Assembly: GCF_014201415.1 (NCBI RefSeq)
Contig: NZ_JACHEH010000002.1
Span: 310,001 to 374,000, forward strand
Source of the DNA: Chelatococcus composti
Lineage (GTDB): Bacteria > Pseudomonadota > Alphaproteobacteria > Rhizobiales > Beijerinckiaceae
Direction of reading: 5' to 3'
DNA: 64,000 nucleotides
Part shown: positions 35,802-43,845 of the stretch, piece after piece
How positions within the stretch are numbered: position 1 is the stretch's first letter
Layout of the letters: every line of letters begins with the position of its first letter
The notes under the pieces: generated by a model
Seen by the model: the letters and a program-made list of their open reading frames with translations, nothing else
Databases searched by the model: none
Told to the model about the DNA's origin: nothing
Translations under genes and position numbers: made by a program

Positions 35802-38294
35802 ATGCAGGGAGCAACGAGGGCTGGCGAACGGCGGGAGAGACGCGCCTCCCGTGCGATCCCCGCACTCTCCTGCACCGCCCTCGGCATGAGCCTCGCCAGC
35901 CTGCCCTCCCCTGTCGCAGCCGAGGACCTCGGCTCGCTTCTCGGCCGGGCCACGCCGCAGGATTTCGCCGGCCTTGCCCTCGTGCTCGGCCTCATCGCCT
36001 TCGCCACCACCACCGCGCTCGTGCATCTGAGGGAGCGTCGCCGCTGGGCGCGGCAGGAGGCGCTGCTGGCGCGCGAGAACGAGGAGCTGCGCGCCCGCGC
36101 CGACCGCGTCGCCTTGCTCGTCGCCACCGAGCCCCAGCTTCTCGTGAGCTGGCACGGGCGCGATGCCGAACCGGAGATCGAGGGCGACACGAGCATCTTC
36201 GGCGAGGGCATCTCCGGCCGGCGCGTGCTCGCCTTCGGCTCCTGGCTGCCGGCCGCCGGCGCGCAGGCGCTGGAGCGGGCGCTGGAGCGCCTGAAGGAGC
36301 GCGGCGAGCGCTTCCAGATGAACCTCAGGGCCACCAGCGGCGCCTATTACGAGGCCGAGGGCCGCGCCATCGGCGGCCGCGCCGTACTTCGCCTGCGCGA
36401 GGTGACCGGCGACCGGCTCGACCTGCTGCGGCACCGCGACGCCCTCGCCGAGGCGCGGGCCGAGAACGACGCGCTCGCGGGCGTGCTCGACAGCCTGCCG
36501 GTGCCCGCCTGGCGCCGGGACGCCGAGGGCAGGCTCACCTGGGTCAACCGGGCCTATGCCGAGGCCGTCGAGGCCGCCGACGCTGCCGACGCGGTGAGCC
36601 GGGGGCTCGAACTGCTCGACGCGCCCACACGCAAGGCCATCGACCGGCAGCGCGCCGAGGGCACGCCGTATCAAGACCGCGTCACTGCCGTCGTCGCGGG
36701 CGCGCGGCGCGTGCTTGACGTGACCGAGACGCCGAACGGCGACGGCTCCGCCGGCGTCGCCATCGACGTGTCCGAGCTTGAGGCCGTCCGCTCCGATCTC
36801 GAACGGCAGATGGCGGCCCACGTGCGCACGCTGGACCAGCTGCCCACCGCCGTCGCCATCTTCGATGCGAGCCAGCGCCTGACCTTCTGGAACGCCGCCT
36901 ATCGCGAGCTGTGGCAGCTCGACGCCGCCTTCCTCGAATCGGGCCCGACAGACGGGGAGGTGCTCGACGAGCTGCGCGCCCGCCGCCGTCTGCCGGAGCA
37001 GGCCGATTACCGAGCCTGGAAGGCGGACGTCCTTGCCGCCTATCGCTCGATCGAGCCGCAGGAGCACTGGTGGTACCTGCCGGACGGGCGCACACTGCGC
37101 GTCCTCGCCAATCCCAACCCCAAGGGCGGCGTCACCTACCTGTTCGACGACGTGAGCGAACGGTTCAACCTCGAATCGCGCTTCAACGCCCTGCTGAACG
37201 CCCAGGGCGAAACGCTGAACTCGCTGCGCGAGGGAGTCGCGGTCTTCGGTTCCAACGGCCACCTCAAGCTCTGCAACCCCGCCTTCGGCCACCTGTGGCA
37301 GATCTCGGAGGACATGCTGGGCGAGCTGCCGCACATCGACGATGTCATCCGCCACTGCGGGGCCATGGCGCCACAGCAGGAGGCGTGGGACGTCATCCGC
37401 GGCGCCGTCGCCGGCGTGCACGACACGCGCACCGGATTTGCCGCGCGCATGGAGCGCCGCGACGGCACGGTCATCGACTGCGTCACCGCACCGCTGCCGG
37501 ACGGCTCGACACTCCTCACCTTCACTGACGTCACGGCGAGCGTGGAAGTGGAGCGGGCACTGAAGGAGAAGAACCAGGCCCTCGAGCAGGCCGCGCGCCT
37601 GCGCGACGACTTTGTCCACCACGTCTCCTACGAGCTGCGCTCGCCTCTGACCAACATCATCGGCTTCGTCGAGCTGCTCGACGCCGAGACGGTCGGCCCG
37701 CTCAACGACAAGCAGCGCGAATACGCCTCGCACATCACCAAGTCGTCGGCGGCCCTGCTCGCCATCATCAACGACATCCTGGACCTCGCCAGCATCGACA
37801 ACGGCGCCATGGCGCTGACCTGCGAGGAGATCGACATCCGCGAGACGATCGACGCTGCGCTCGCCGGCCTGCAGGACCGATTGGCGGAGCGCCAGATCCG
37901 CGTCGTCATCGACGTGCCGGCCGACATCGGCCGCTTCGTTGCCGACGCCAAGCGCGTGCGCCAGGTGCTCTTCAACCTGCTGTCGAACGCCATCGGCTTC
38001 TCGGAGTCCGGCCAGACAGTCACCGTCAGCGCCCGGCGCGAAGGCGAGGAGGTGGTCTTCAGCGTCAGCGACAGCGGGCGCGGCATTGCACCGGAAGTCC
38101 GCAGCCGGGTGTTCGACCGCTTCGAGAGCCACACACTCGGCTCCGGCCATCGCGGCGTCGGCCTCGGCCTGTCCATCGTGCGCTCCTTCGTGGAGCTGCA
38201 CGGTGGCACGGTCTCCCTGGATTCGACACCCGGCCGCGGCACGACGGTGACGTGCCGCTTCCCCCGCGTGCCGAACCGCGCGGCAGCAGAGTAA
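35802..38294 (+). CDS. divL: DivL-type PAS sensor kinase with Tyr in the H-box
   Basis: Protein of 830 residues: one membrane helix (about 55-76), several PAS domains (about 255-560, for example LDSLPVPAWRRDAEGRLTWV and LDQLPTAVAIFDASQRLTFW), then dimerisation and ATPase domains. The H-box reads DFVHHVSYELRSPL with Tyr610 where kinases have His. This is the hallmark of DivL, which in Caulobacter controls CckA and cell-cycle progression. ATPase motifs (LFNLLSNAIGFSE, DSGRGI, GVGLGLSIV) look intact. I start at the ATG at 35802, which has AGGA eight bases upstream; a GTG at 35742 is possible. Context beside ahcY and tsaE is as in other Rhizobiales. Confidence 0.92.
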   Translation: MQGATRAGERRERRASRAIPALSCTALGMSLASLPSPVAAEDLGSLLGRATPQDFAGLALVLGLIAFATTTALVHLRERRRWARQEALLARENEELRARADRVALLVATEPQLLVSWHGRDAEPEIEGDTSIFGEGISGRRVLAFGSWLPAAGAQALERALERLKERGERFQMNLRATSGAYYEAEGRAIGGRAVLRLREVTGDRLDLLRHRDALAEARAENDALAGVLDSLPVPAWRRDAEGRLTWVNRAYAEAVEAADAADAVSRGLELLDAPTRKAIDRQRAEGTPYQDRVTAVVAGARRVLDVTETPNGDGSAGVAIDVSELEAVRSDLERQMAAHVRTLDQLPTAVAIFDASQRLTFWNAAYRELWQLDAAFLESGPTDGEVLDELRARRRLPEQADYRAWKADVLAAYRSIEPQEHWWYLPDGRTLRVLANPNPKGGVTYLFDDVSERFNLESRFNALLNAQGETLNSLREGVAVFGSNGHLKLCNPAFGHLWQISEDMLGELPHIDDVIRHCGAMAPQQEAWDVIRGAVAGVHDTRTGFAARMERRDGTVIDCVTAPLPDGSTLLTFTDVTASVEVERALKEKNQALEQAARLRDDFVHHVSYELRSPLTNIIGFVELLDAETVGPLNDKQREYASHITKSSAALLAIINDILDLASIDNGAMALTCEEIDIRETIDAALAGLQDRLAERQIRVVIDVPADIGRFVADAKRVRQVLFNLLSNAIGFSESGQTVTVSARREGEEVVFSVSDSGRGIAPEVRSRVFDRFESHTLGSGHRGVGLGLSIVRSFVELHGGTVSLDSTPGRGTTVTCRFPRVPNRAAAE

Positions 38295-38323
38295 CGAGTT
38301 GGCTTTCGAGTGGACGAGGCGCG

Positions 38324-39910
38324 ATGGCGAGTTCTCCCTTCCCGGCCGGGCAGGCCGCAGCTTCCGGCTCGCGCGGCGGCGACGCGGCGGTGACCACCTG
38401 GCAGCTCGACCTGCCCAACGAGGCAGCGACGCTGCGCCTCGCAGAAGTTCTGTGCGAGGAGCTGAAGGCGGGCGATCTCGTCACCCTCTCGGGTGATCTC
38501 GGCGCCGGCAAGACCACCTTCGCCCGCGGGCTGATCCGCAGCCTGGCGAAAGACGCCAGCCTCGAGGTGCCGAGCCCGACCTTCACCCTGATGCAGCTCT
38601 ACGACACCGCCCGCCCGCCGGTGGTGCACGCCGACTTCTACCGGCTCGGCAGCGCGGAGGAGCTCACCGACCTCGGCTGGGAGGAGGCCTGCGAGGGTGC
38701 GCTCGTCCTCGTCGAATGGCCGCAGAAGGCCGAGGAGGCGCTTTCGCCCGACCGGCTCGACATCTCCTTCCACCTCCTGCCGCAGGAACCTCCCGCGCAT
38801 CGGCGCGTCGTCATGACCGGCCACGGCCGCTTCGCGCCGCGGCTCTTCCGCCTGCGTGCCATCCGCACCCTGCTCGACAACGCCGGCTGGGGCGACGCCG
38901 AGCGCCGGCACATCCAGGGGGACGCCTCCTACCGCGAATACGAGCGGCTCGTGCGGCCGGACGGCGCCACCGCCGTGCTGATGATCTCGCCGCCGCGGCC
39001 GCCGGGCCCCGTCCTGCGCGGCACCAAGCCCTATCCGATCGCGGCCAAGCTCGCGCTCACCGTCCATCCCTTCGTCGCCATCGACAAGGGCCTGCGGGCG
39101 CTCGGCTTCAGCGCGCCGGACATCTATGCCGCCGATCTCGACACCGGCCTCCTGCTGCTGGAGGACCTCGGCAGCGAGCCGGTGGTGGCGGACGGCGCCC
39201 CCATTCCCGAGCGCTACCGCGAGGCAACGCTGCTGCTGGCCAAGCTGCACGGCACCACACTGCCGGACGTCCTGCCCGTCGCCGACGGCATCGACCACGT
39301 CATCCCGCCCTACGACCTCGAGGCGCTGCTGACGGAGGTCGAACTGATTATCGACTGGTACGCGCCGCACATCGGCGGAAAGGCCCTGTCCGCCGTGGCC
39401 CGCGCCCAGTTCAACACCCTGTGGACGCGCCTGCTCGCCGACATCGTGACCGGCCCCACCACCTGGACCCTGCGCGACTTCCACTCGCCGAACATCATCT
39501 GGCTGCCGGAGCGGGAGGGGCTCGCCCGCGTCGGCCTCATCGACTTCCAGGACACGGTCCTCGGCCATCCTGCCTACGACCTTGCCGCCCTGCTGCAGGA
39601 TGCGCGCGTCACCGTGCCGGCGGAGCTCGAGCTGTCCCTGCTCGGTGTCTACGCCCGGGCGAGGAGGAGCCAGGATCCGCAGTTCGACGTCGGCAACTTC
39701 GCCGCCGCCTACGCCATTCTCGCCGCCCAGCGCGGCACCAAGCTGTTCGGCACCTTCGCCCGTCTCGCCAAGCGCGACGGCAAGAGCATCTATCTCAACC
39801 ACCTGCCGCGTCTGCGGAGCTATCTGGTGCGCAACCTCGCCCATCCGGTGTTGTCAGAGCTGCGGCTCTGGTATGAGACGCACCTGCCGGCGCTCGTCGC
39901 CGAGTCCTGA
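38324..39910 (+). CDS. Fusion of TsaE (tRNA t6A ATPase) and AmgK-like sugar kinase
   Basis: Protein of 528 residues. Residues 1 to about 170 are TsaE, the ATPase of the tRNA threonylcarbamoyladenosine complex, with Walker A GDLGAGKT at 57-64, VPSPTFTLMQLYD and HADFYRLGSAEELTDLGWEE. Residues from about 180 are an aminoglycoside-phosphotransferase-fold kinase like AmgK (ASYREYERLVRPDG, then LRDFHSPNIIWL and GLIDFQDTVLGHPAYD), which phosphorylates MurNAc or GlcNAc at C1. The murU-like gene directly after it supports the AmgK role. Such fusions are known in Rhizobiales. The start is the ATG at 38324 with GAGG upstream. Confidence 0.9.
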   Translation: MASSPFPAGQAAASGSRGGDAAVTTWQLDLPNEAATLRLAEVLCEELKAGDLVTLSGDLGAGKTTFARGLIRSLAKDASLEVPSPTFTLMQLYDTARPPVVHADFYRLGSAEELTDLGWEEACEGALVLVEWPQKAEEALSPDRLDISFHLLPQEPPAHRRVVMTGHGRFAPRLFRLRAIRTLLDNAGWGDAERRHIQGDASYREYERLVRPDGATAVLMISPPRPPGPVLRGTKPYPIAAKLALTVHPFVAIDKGLRALGFSAPDIYAADLDTGLLLLEDLGSEPVVADGAPIPERYREATLLLAKLHGTTLPDVLPVADGIDHVIPPYDLEALLTEVELIIDWYAPHIGGKALSAVARAQFNTLWTRLLADIVTGPTTWTLRDFHSPNIIWLPEREGLARVGLIDFQDTVLGHPAYDLAALLQDARVTVPAELELSLLGVYARARRSQDPQFDVGNFAAAYAILAAQRGTKLFGTFARLAKRDGKSIYLNHLPRLRSYLVRNLAHPVLSELRLWYETHLPALVAES

Positions 39911-39919
39911 CCCCTTGAA

Positions 39920-40678
39920 ATGTCGAGAACGATGAGTCGCACCGCCGCCCCGACACGCCGCACCGCGCCCCGCCGCGCCATGATCCTCGCCGCCGGCCTC
40001 GGCAAGCGCATGCGTCCGATCACGGCGACGACGCCGAAGCCGCTCGTGCGCGTGGCGGGACGCTCCCTGCTCGACCGGGCGCTCGACAGGCTGCAAGCGG
40101 CGGGCGTCGAGGATGTGGTCATCAACGTCCACTACCTCGCCGACCTCGTCGAGCAGCATGCACGCCGGCATAAGGGCGGACCGCGCGTGCACATCTCCGA
40201 CGAGCGCCAGAAGCTTCTCGACACCGGCGGCGCCATCCGCAAGGCGCTGCCGCTCCTGGGCGAGGATCCGTTCTTCCTCCTCAACAGCGATACCCTGTGG
40301 CTCGAAGGCCCGCAGCCGAACCTTGACCTCCTCGCCGGCGACTGGGACGGGGAGCGGATGGACATCCTGCTGCTGATGGCCCCGACGGCGACCAGCCTCG
40401 GCTATGAGGGGCGCGGGGATTTCGCGATGGATCCCAGCGGGCGCCTGACGCGCCGCCCGGAGCGCGAGGTCGTGCCCTTTGCCTATGCCGGCGTCGCCAT
40501 CATCAGGCCGCAACTCTTCGCCGACGCGCCGGAGGGCCCCTTCTCGCTCAACCGCATCTTCGACGCGGTGGCGGAACAGGGCCGGCTCTACGGCACACGC
40601 ATCGAGGGCCAATGGCTTCACGTCGGCACGCCCGAGGCCCTGCGGGCGGCCGAAAAGCGATTTGCGACGACCGACTGA
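39920..40678 (+). CDS. murU: MurU-like sugar-1-phosphate nucleotidyltransferase
   Basis: Protein of 252 residues of the NTP-transferase fold. AMILAAGLGKRMRPITATTP and KPLVRVAGRSLLDRAL form the nucleotide site. VINVHYLADLVEQHA, FFLLNSDTLW and WLHVGTPEAL follow, matching MurU (MurNAc-1-phosphate uridylyltransferase). With AmgK it converts recycled MurNAc to UDP-MurNAc without the fosfomycin-sensitive MurA step. An ATG at 39932 is an alternative start. It is 9 bases after the fusion gene and two bases before addB. Confidence 0.88.
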   Translation: MSRTMSRTAAPTRRTAPRRAMILAAGLGKRMRPITATTPKPLVRVAGRSLLDRALDRLQAAGVEDVVINVHYLADLVEQHARRHKGGPRVHISDERQKLLDTGGAIRKALPLLGEDPFFLLNSDTLWLEGPQPNLDLLAGDWDGERMDILLLMAPTATSLGYEGRGDFAMDPSGRLTRRPEREVVPFAYAGVAIIRPQLFADAPEGPFSLNRIFDAVAEQGRLYGTRIEGQWLHVGTPEALRAAEKRFATTD

Positions 40679-40680
40679 CG

Positions 40681-43600
40681 ATGGCGAGGCAGGCACCGGC
40701 ACGGGTCTTCACCATCCCTCCGGGGGCACCCTTCCTCACAACCTTTGCCGATGCGCTGCTCGCCGGCCGCATCGTGCCCGGCTTTCCCGGTGACGGCGAC
40801 CCGCTGACCCTCGCCTCGGCCACCATCTACCTGCCGACCCGGCGTGCCGCGCGCGCGCTCGCTGCCACCCTCGCAGAGCGGCTGCCGCAACGCACCGTGC
40901 TGCTGCCGGACATCCAGCCGCTCGGCGACCTCGACGCTGCCGAGCTCGCCCTCGCCGGCGAGGCGGAACGGGCCTTTGCCGATGCGGCTGCCCACCTGCC
41001 GCCGGCGCTGCCGCCCATGGAGCGCCGCCTCATCCTCACCCGGCTCGTACTGCAGTGGGCCCGCGCCCTCGACGGCGCCATCCTGCCCGCCGAGATGCAC
41101 GAGCCGCTGCTCGTCCCTGCTTCCCCGGCGGACGCCCTCGCCCTCGCGGACGATCTTGCCGCGCTGATGGACGGGCTTGCGACCGAGGACATCCCCTGGT
41201 CGTCCCTCGCCGGCCTCGTCGAGGAGCGTTATTCGCGCTACTACGGCATCACGCTCGACTTCGTAAGGATCGCCGCCGAGATGTGGCCGGCCATCCTCGC
41301 CGAGCGGCAGGCAAGCGACCCGGCCCGGCGGCGCTCGGCCCTCATCGACGCCGCGGCGAGGAGGCTTGCGGCAGTGCCACCGGCGGGGCCGGTCATCGTC
41401 GCCGGCTCGACCGGCTCCATCCCGGCAACGGCGCGGCTCATCGCCACCATCGCGCGCCTGCCACAGGGCGCCGTGGTGCTGCCGGGGCTCGACACGTGGC
41501 TCGACGACGACACCTTCGCGCTCATCGGCGCCGGCGGCAACGACCTGACGGTGCACAACCACCCGCAGGCGATGCTCGCGCGCCTGCTTGCCACCATCGG
41601 CATCCCGCGCAGCGACGTCGCCGTTCTGGGCGCGCCCCCGCCCGCCCTCACCGCCCGTGCCCGCTTCCTCTCCGAGGCCATGCGGCCGGCGGAGACGACA
41701 GACCTGTGGGCCGAGCCGGCCCATCGCCTGCCCGAAGCCGACGTGCGGGCCGCCTTCGAGGGTCTCACCCTCGTCGAGGCGGCGGATGAGCGGGAGGAGG
41801 CGCTGTGCGCGGCCATCGCCCTGCGAGAGGCGCTGGAGGACCCGCAGGCGACCGCGGCCCTCGTCACGCCGGACCGGGCACTCGCCGAGCGCGTGGCCGC
41901 CGAGCTCGCCCGCTGGGACATTGCGGCGGAGGATTCGGCCGGCCTGCCGCTGCGGCGCAGCCCGCACGGCACGCTTGCCTGCCTCGTCGCCGAGGCGGCC
42001 GCCACCAACCACGAGCCAGCGATCCTCGCGAGCCTCATCGCCCACCCTCTCACCCGTTTCGGCTGGCCGCAGGCGACCATGGAGCGCGCCGCCCGGGCGC
42101 TCGAGATCGGCGTGCTGCGCGGCCCCGCGCCGCCGGCGGGCCTCGCCGGCATCGCCTCGGTCCTCGCCGAGCGGCGGGAAGAGGCGCGCGACCATCGCGC
42201 CCCGCGCCCGCTGCGCCGCCTGAGCGATGCGGACTGGGACCTGGCTGCAACGCTGCTCGAGCGCCTCATGGGCGCCTTCTCCGGCTTCAGCGCTGCGGAG
42301 GAGGATGAATGCGATCTCGTCGCCCTCGTCACCGCCCATCGCGCCGCCCTCGAGGCAGTGACGCGTCCCGCCGCCGACGAGCCGTCACCGCTCGCCTCGG
42401 GCGAGGCCGGAGAGGTTTTGGCCGAGGTCTTCGACGCAGCGGCCAGCGCCACGGTCGAGGGCCTCACCGGCCGCTTCGCCGACTATCCGGCCTTCTTTGC
42501 CGCGCTGATGGCTGACGCGGTGGTGCGCCGGCCGATGTCCGGCCACCGGCGCGTCAAGATTCTCGGCCTGCTGGAGGCCCGCCTCGTTGAGGCCGACCGC
42601 CTCGTCCTCGGCGGCCTCGACGAGGAGGTTTGGCCGCCGACGGCGCGCACCGACGCCTTCCTCAACCGGCCGATGCGCACGGCCCTCGGCCTTGCCCCGC
42701 CCGAGCGGCGCATCGGCCAGACGGCGCACGACTTCGTGCAGGCCCTCGGCACGCGCGACGTGGTGCTGACCCGGGCGCTGAAGCGCGGCGACGCGCCCAC
42801 AGTGCCCTCGCGCTTCCTGCAACGCATGCAGGCGCTGGCGGGAGACGGCCTCTGGAAGGAGCTGCAGCAGCGGGGCGAGCGCCTGCGCCACTGGGCGGCC
42901 GCCCTCACCGCGCCGCCGGCACTCAGGCCGATCGAGCGGCCACGGCCCCGGCCGGACCCGGACCTTATTCCCCGGCGGCTCAGCGTCACCGAGGTCGAGA
43001 CGCTGGTGCGCGACCCCTATGCCATCTTCGCGCGCCACGTACTGAAGCTCGACCCGCTCGACCCCATCGCCGTGCCGCCGGGCGCCGCCGACCGGGGCAC
43101 GATCGTGCATGAGGCACTGGGCGCTTTCACCGCCCGCCACCCCGTGACGCTGCCCGCCGATGCGCTCGAGCAGCTCGTTGCCCTCGGCCGGCAGGCTTTC
43201 GCGCCCGTCGACGCCTACCCCGACATCGCCGCGCTGTGGTGGCCCCGGTTCCTGCGCCTTGCGGAAGCGTTCATCGCCTGGGAGCAGGAGCGGCGCGCCG
43301 ACATCGACGTCGTCCAGGCCGAGGTGTCCGGCGCCCTCGTGCTCGCCCTCGCCGACGGCAGCTCCTTCCGCATCACCGCGCGCGCCGACCGCATCGAGCG
43401 CCTGCGCGACGGCCGGGCGGTGATCGTCGACTTCAAGACAGGACAGCCGCCAAGCGCGAAACAGGTCTTCGCCGGCTTCTCCCCGCAGCTCACGCTCGAG
43501 GCTGCCATCCTCGCCGCGAGCGGCTTCCGCGACATCGCGCCGGTACCGCCCGGGCTCTGCGAGCTGCTCTACATGCATGCGGGCGGCGCCCGCAAGCCGC

Positions 43601-43845
43601 TGGAGCCTTGCCCGGTGAAGCCACCGCAAGGCGAGACGCGCTCCGTCGCCGAGATCGTCGTCGAGCACGAGAGGAAGCTGACGAACCTGTTGTCGCGCTA
43701 CGTTGCCGGCGAAATCGGCTTCGCCTCGCGTCCCTTCCCGCAGTTCGCCGGCCGCTTCGGCACCTATGACCACCTCGCCCGCGTGCGCGAATGGTCACTG
43801 GCCGGCGATGACGCCGGTGGCGGTGAATTCGGGGGCGAGGCATGA
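40681..43845 (+). CDS. addB: Double-strand break repair protein AddB
   Basis: Protein of 1054 residues of the alphaproteobacterial AddB type. The N-terminal part has TIYLPTRRAARALAATLAER. The middle shows the inactivated helicase-like region (VLGGLDEEVWPP, FLNRPMRTALGL). A C-terminal PDDEXK nuclease follows, with RADRIERLRDGRAVIVDFKTG and catalytic Asp917 and Lys919. With AddA it resects DNA ends for RecA-dependent repair. I start at the ATG right after murU; the open frame upstream overlaps murU. The last four bases overlap addA. Confidence 0.95.
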   Translation: MARQAPARVFTIPPGAPFLTTFADALLAGRIVPGFPGDGDPLTLASATIYLPTRRAARALAATLAERLPQRTVLLPDIQPLGDLDAAELALAGEAERAFADAAAHLPPALPPMERRLILTRLVLQWARALDGAILPAEMHEPLLVPASPADALALADDLAALMDGLATEDIPWSSLAGLVEERYSRYYGITLDFVRIAAEMWPAILAERQASDPARRRSALIDAAARRLAAVPPAGPVIVAGSTGSIPATARLIATIARLPQGAVVLPGLDTWLDDDTFALIGAGGNDLTVHNHPQAMLARLLATIGIPRSDVAVLGAPPPALTARARFLSEAMRPAETTDLWAEPAHRLPEADVRAAFEGLTLVEAADEREEALCAAIALREALEDPQATAALVTPDRALAERVAAELARWDIAAEDSAGLPLRRSPHGTLACLVAEAAATNHEPAILASLIAHPLTRFGWPQATMERAARALEIGVLRGPAPPAGLAGIASVLAERREEARDHRAPRPLRRLSDADWDLAATLLERLMGAFSGFSAAEEDECDLVALVTAHRAALEAVTRPAADEPSPLASGEAGEVLAEVFDAAASATVEGLTGRFADYPAFFAALMADAVVRRPMSGHRRVKILGLLEARLVEADRLVLGGLDEEVWPPTARTDAFLNRPMRTALGLAPPERRIGQTAHDFVQALGTRDVVLTRALKRGDAPTVPSRFLQRMQALAGDGLWKELQQRGERLRHWAAALTAPPALRPIERPRPRPDPDLIPRRLSVTEVETLVRDPYAIFARHVLKLDPLDPIAVPPGAADRGTIVHEALGAFTARHPVTLPADALEQLVALGRQAFAPVDAYPDIAALWWPRFLRLAEAFIAWEQERRADIDVVQAEVSGALVLALADGSSFRITARADRIERLRDGRAVIVDFKTGQPPSAKQVFAGFSPQLTLEAAILAASGFRDIAPVPPGLCELLYMHAGGARKPLEPCPVKPPQGETRSVAEIVVEHERKLTNLLSRYVAGEIGFASRPFPQFAGRFGTYDHLARVREWSLAGDDAGGGEFGGEA

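Noticed and set aside
35706-38201. Long open frame antisense to divL
   Set aside because: No domain, low-complexity composition, and fully covered by a gene with clear kinase domains.
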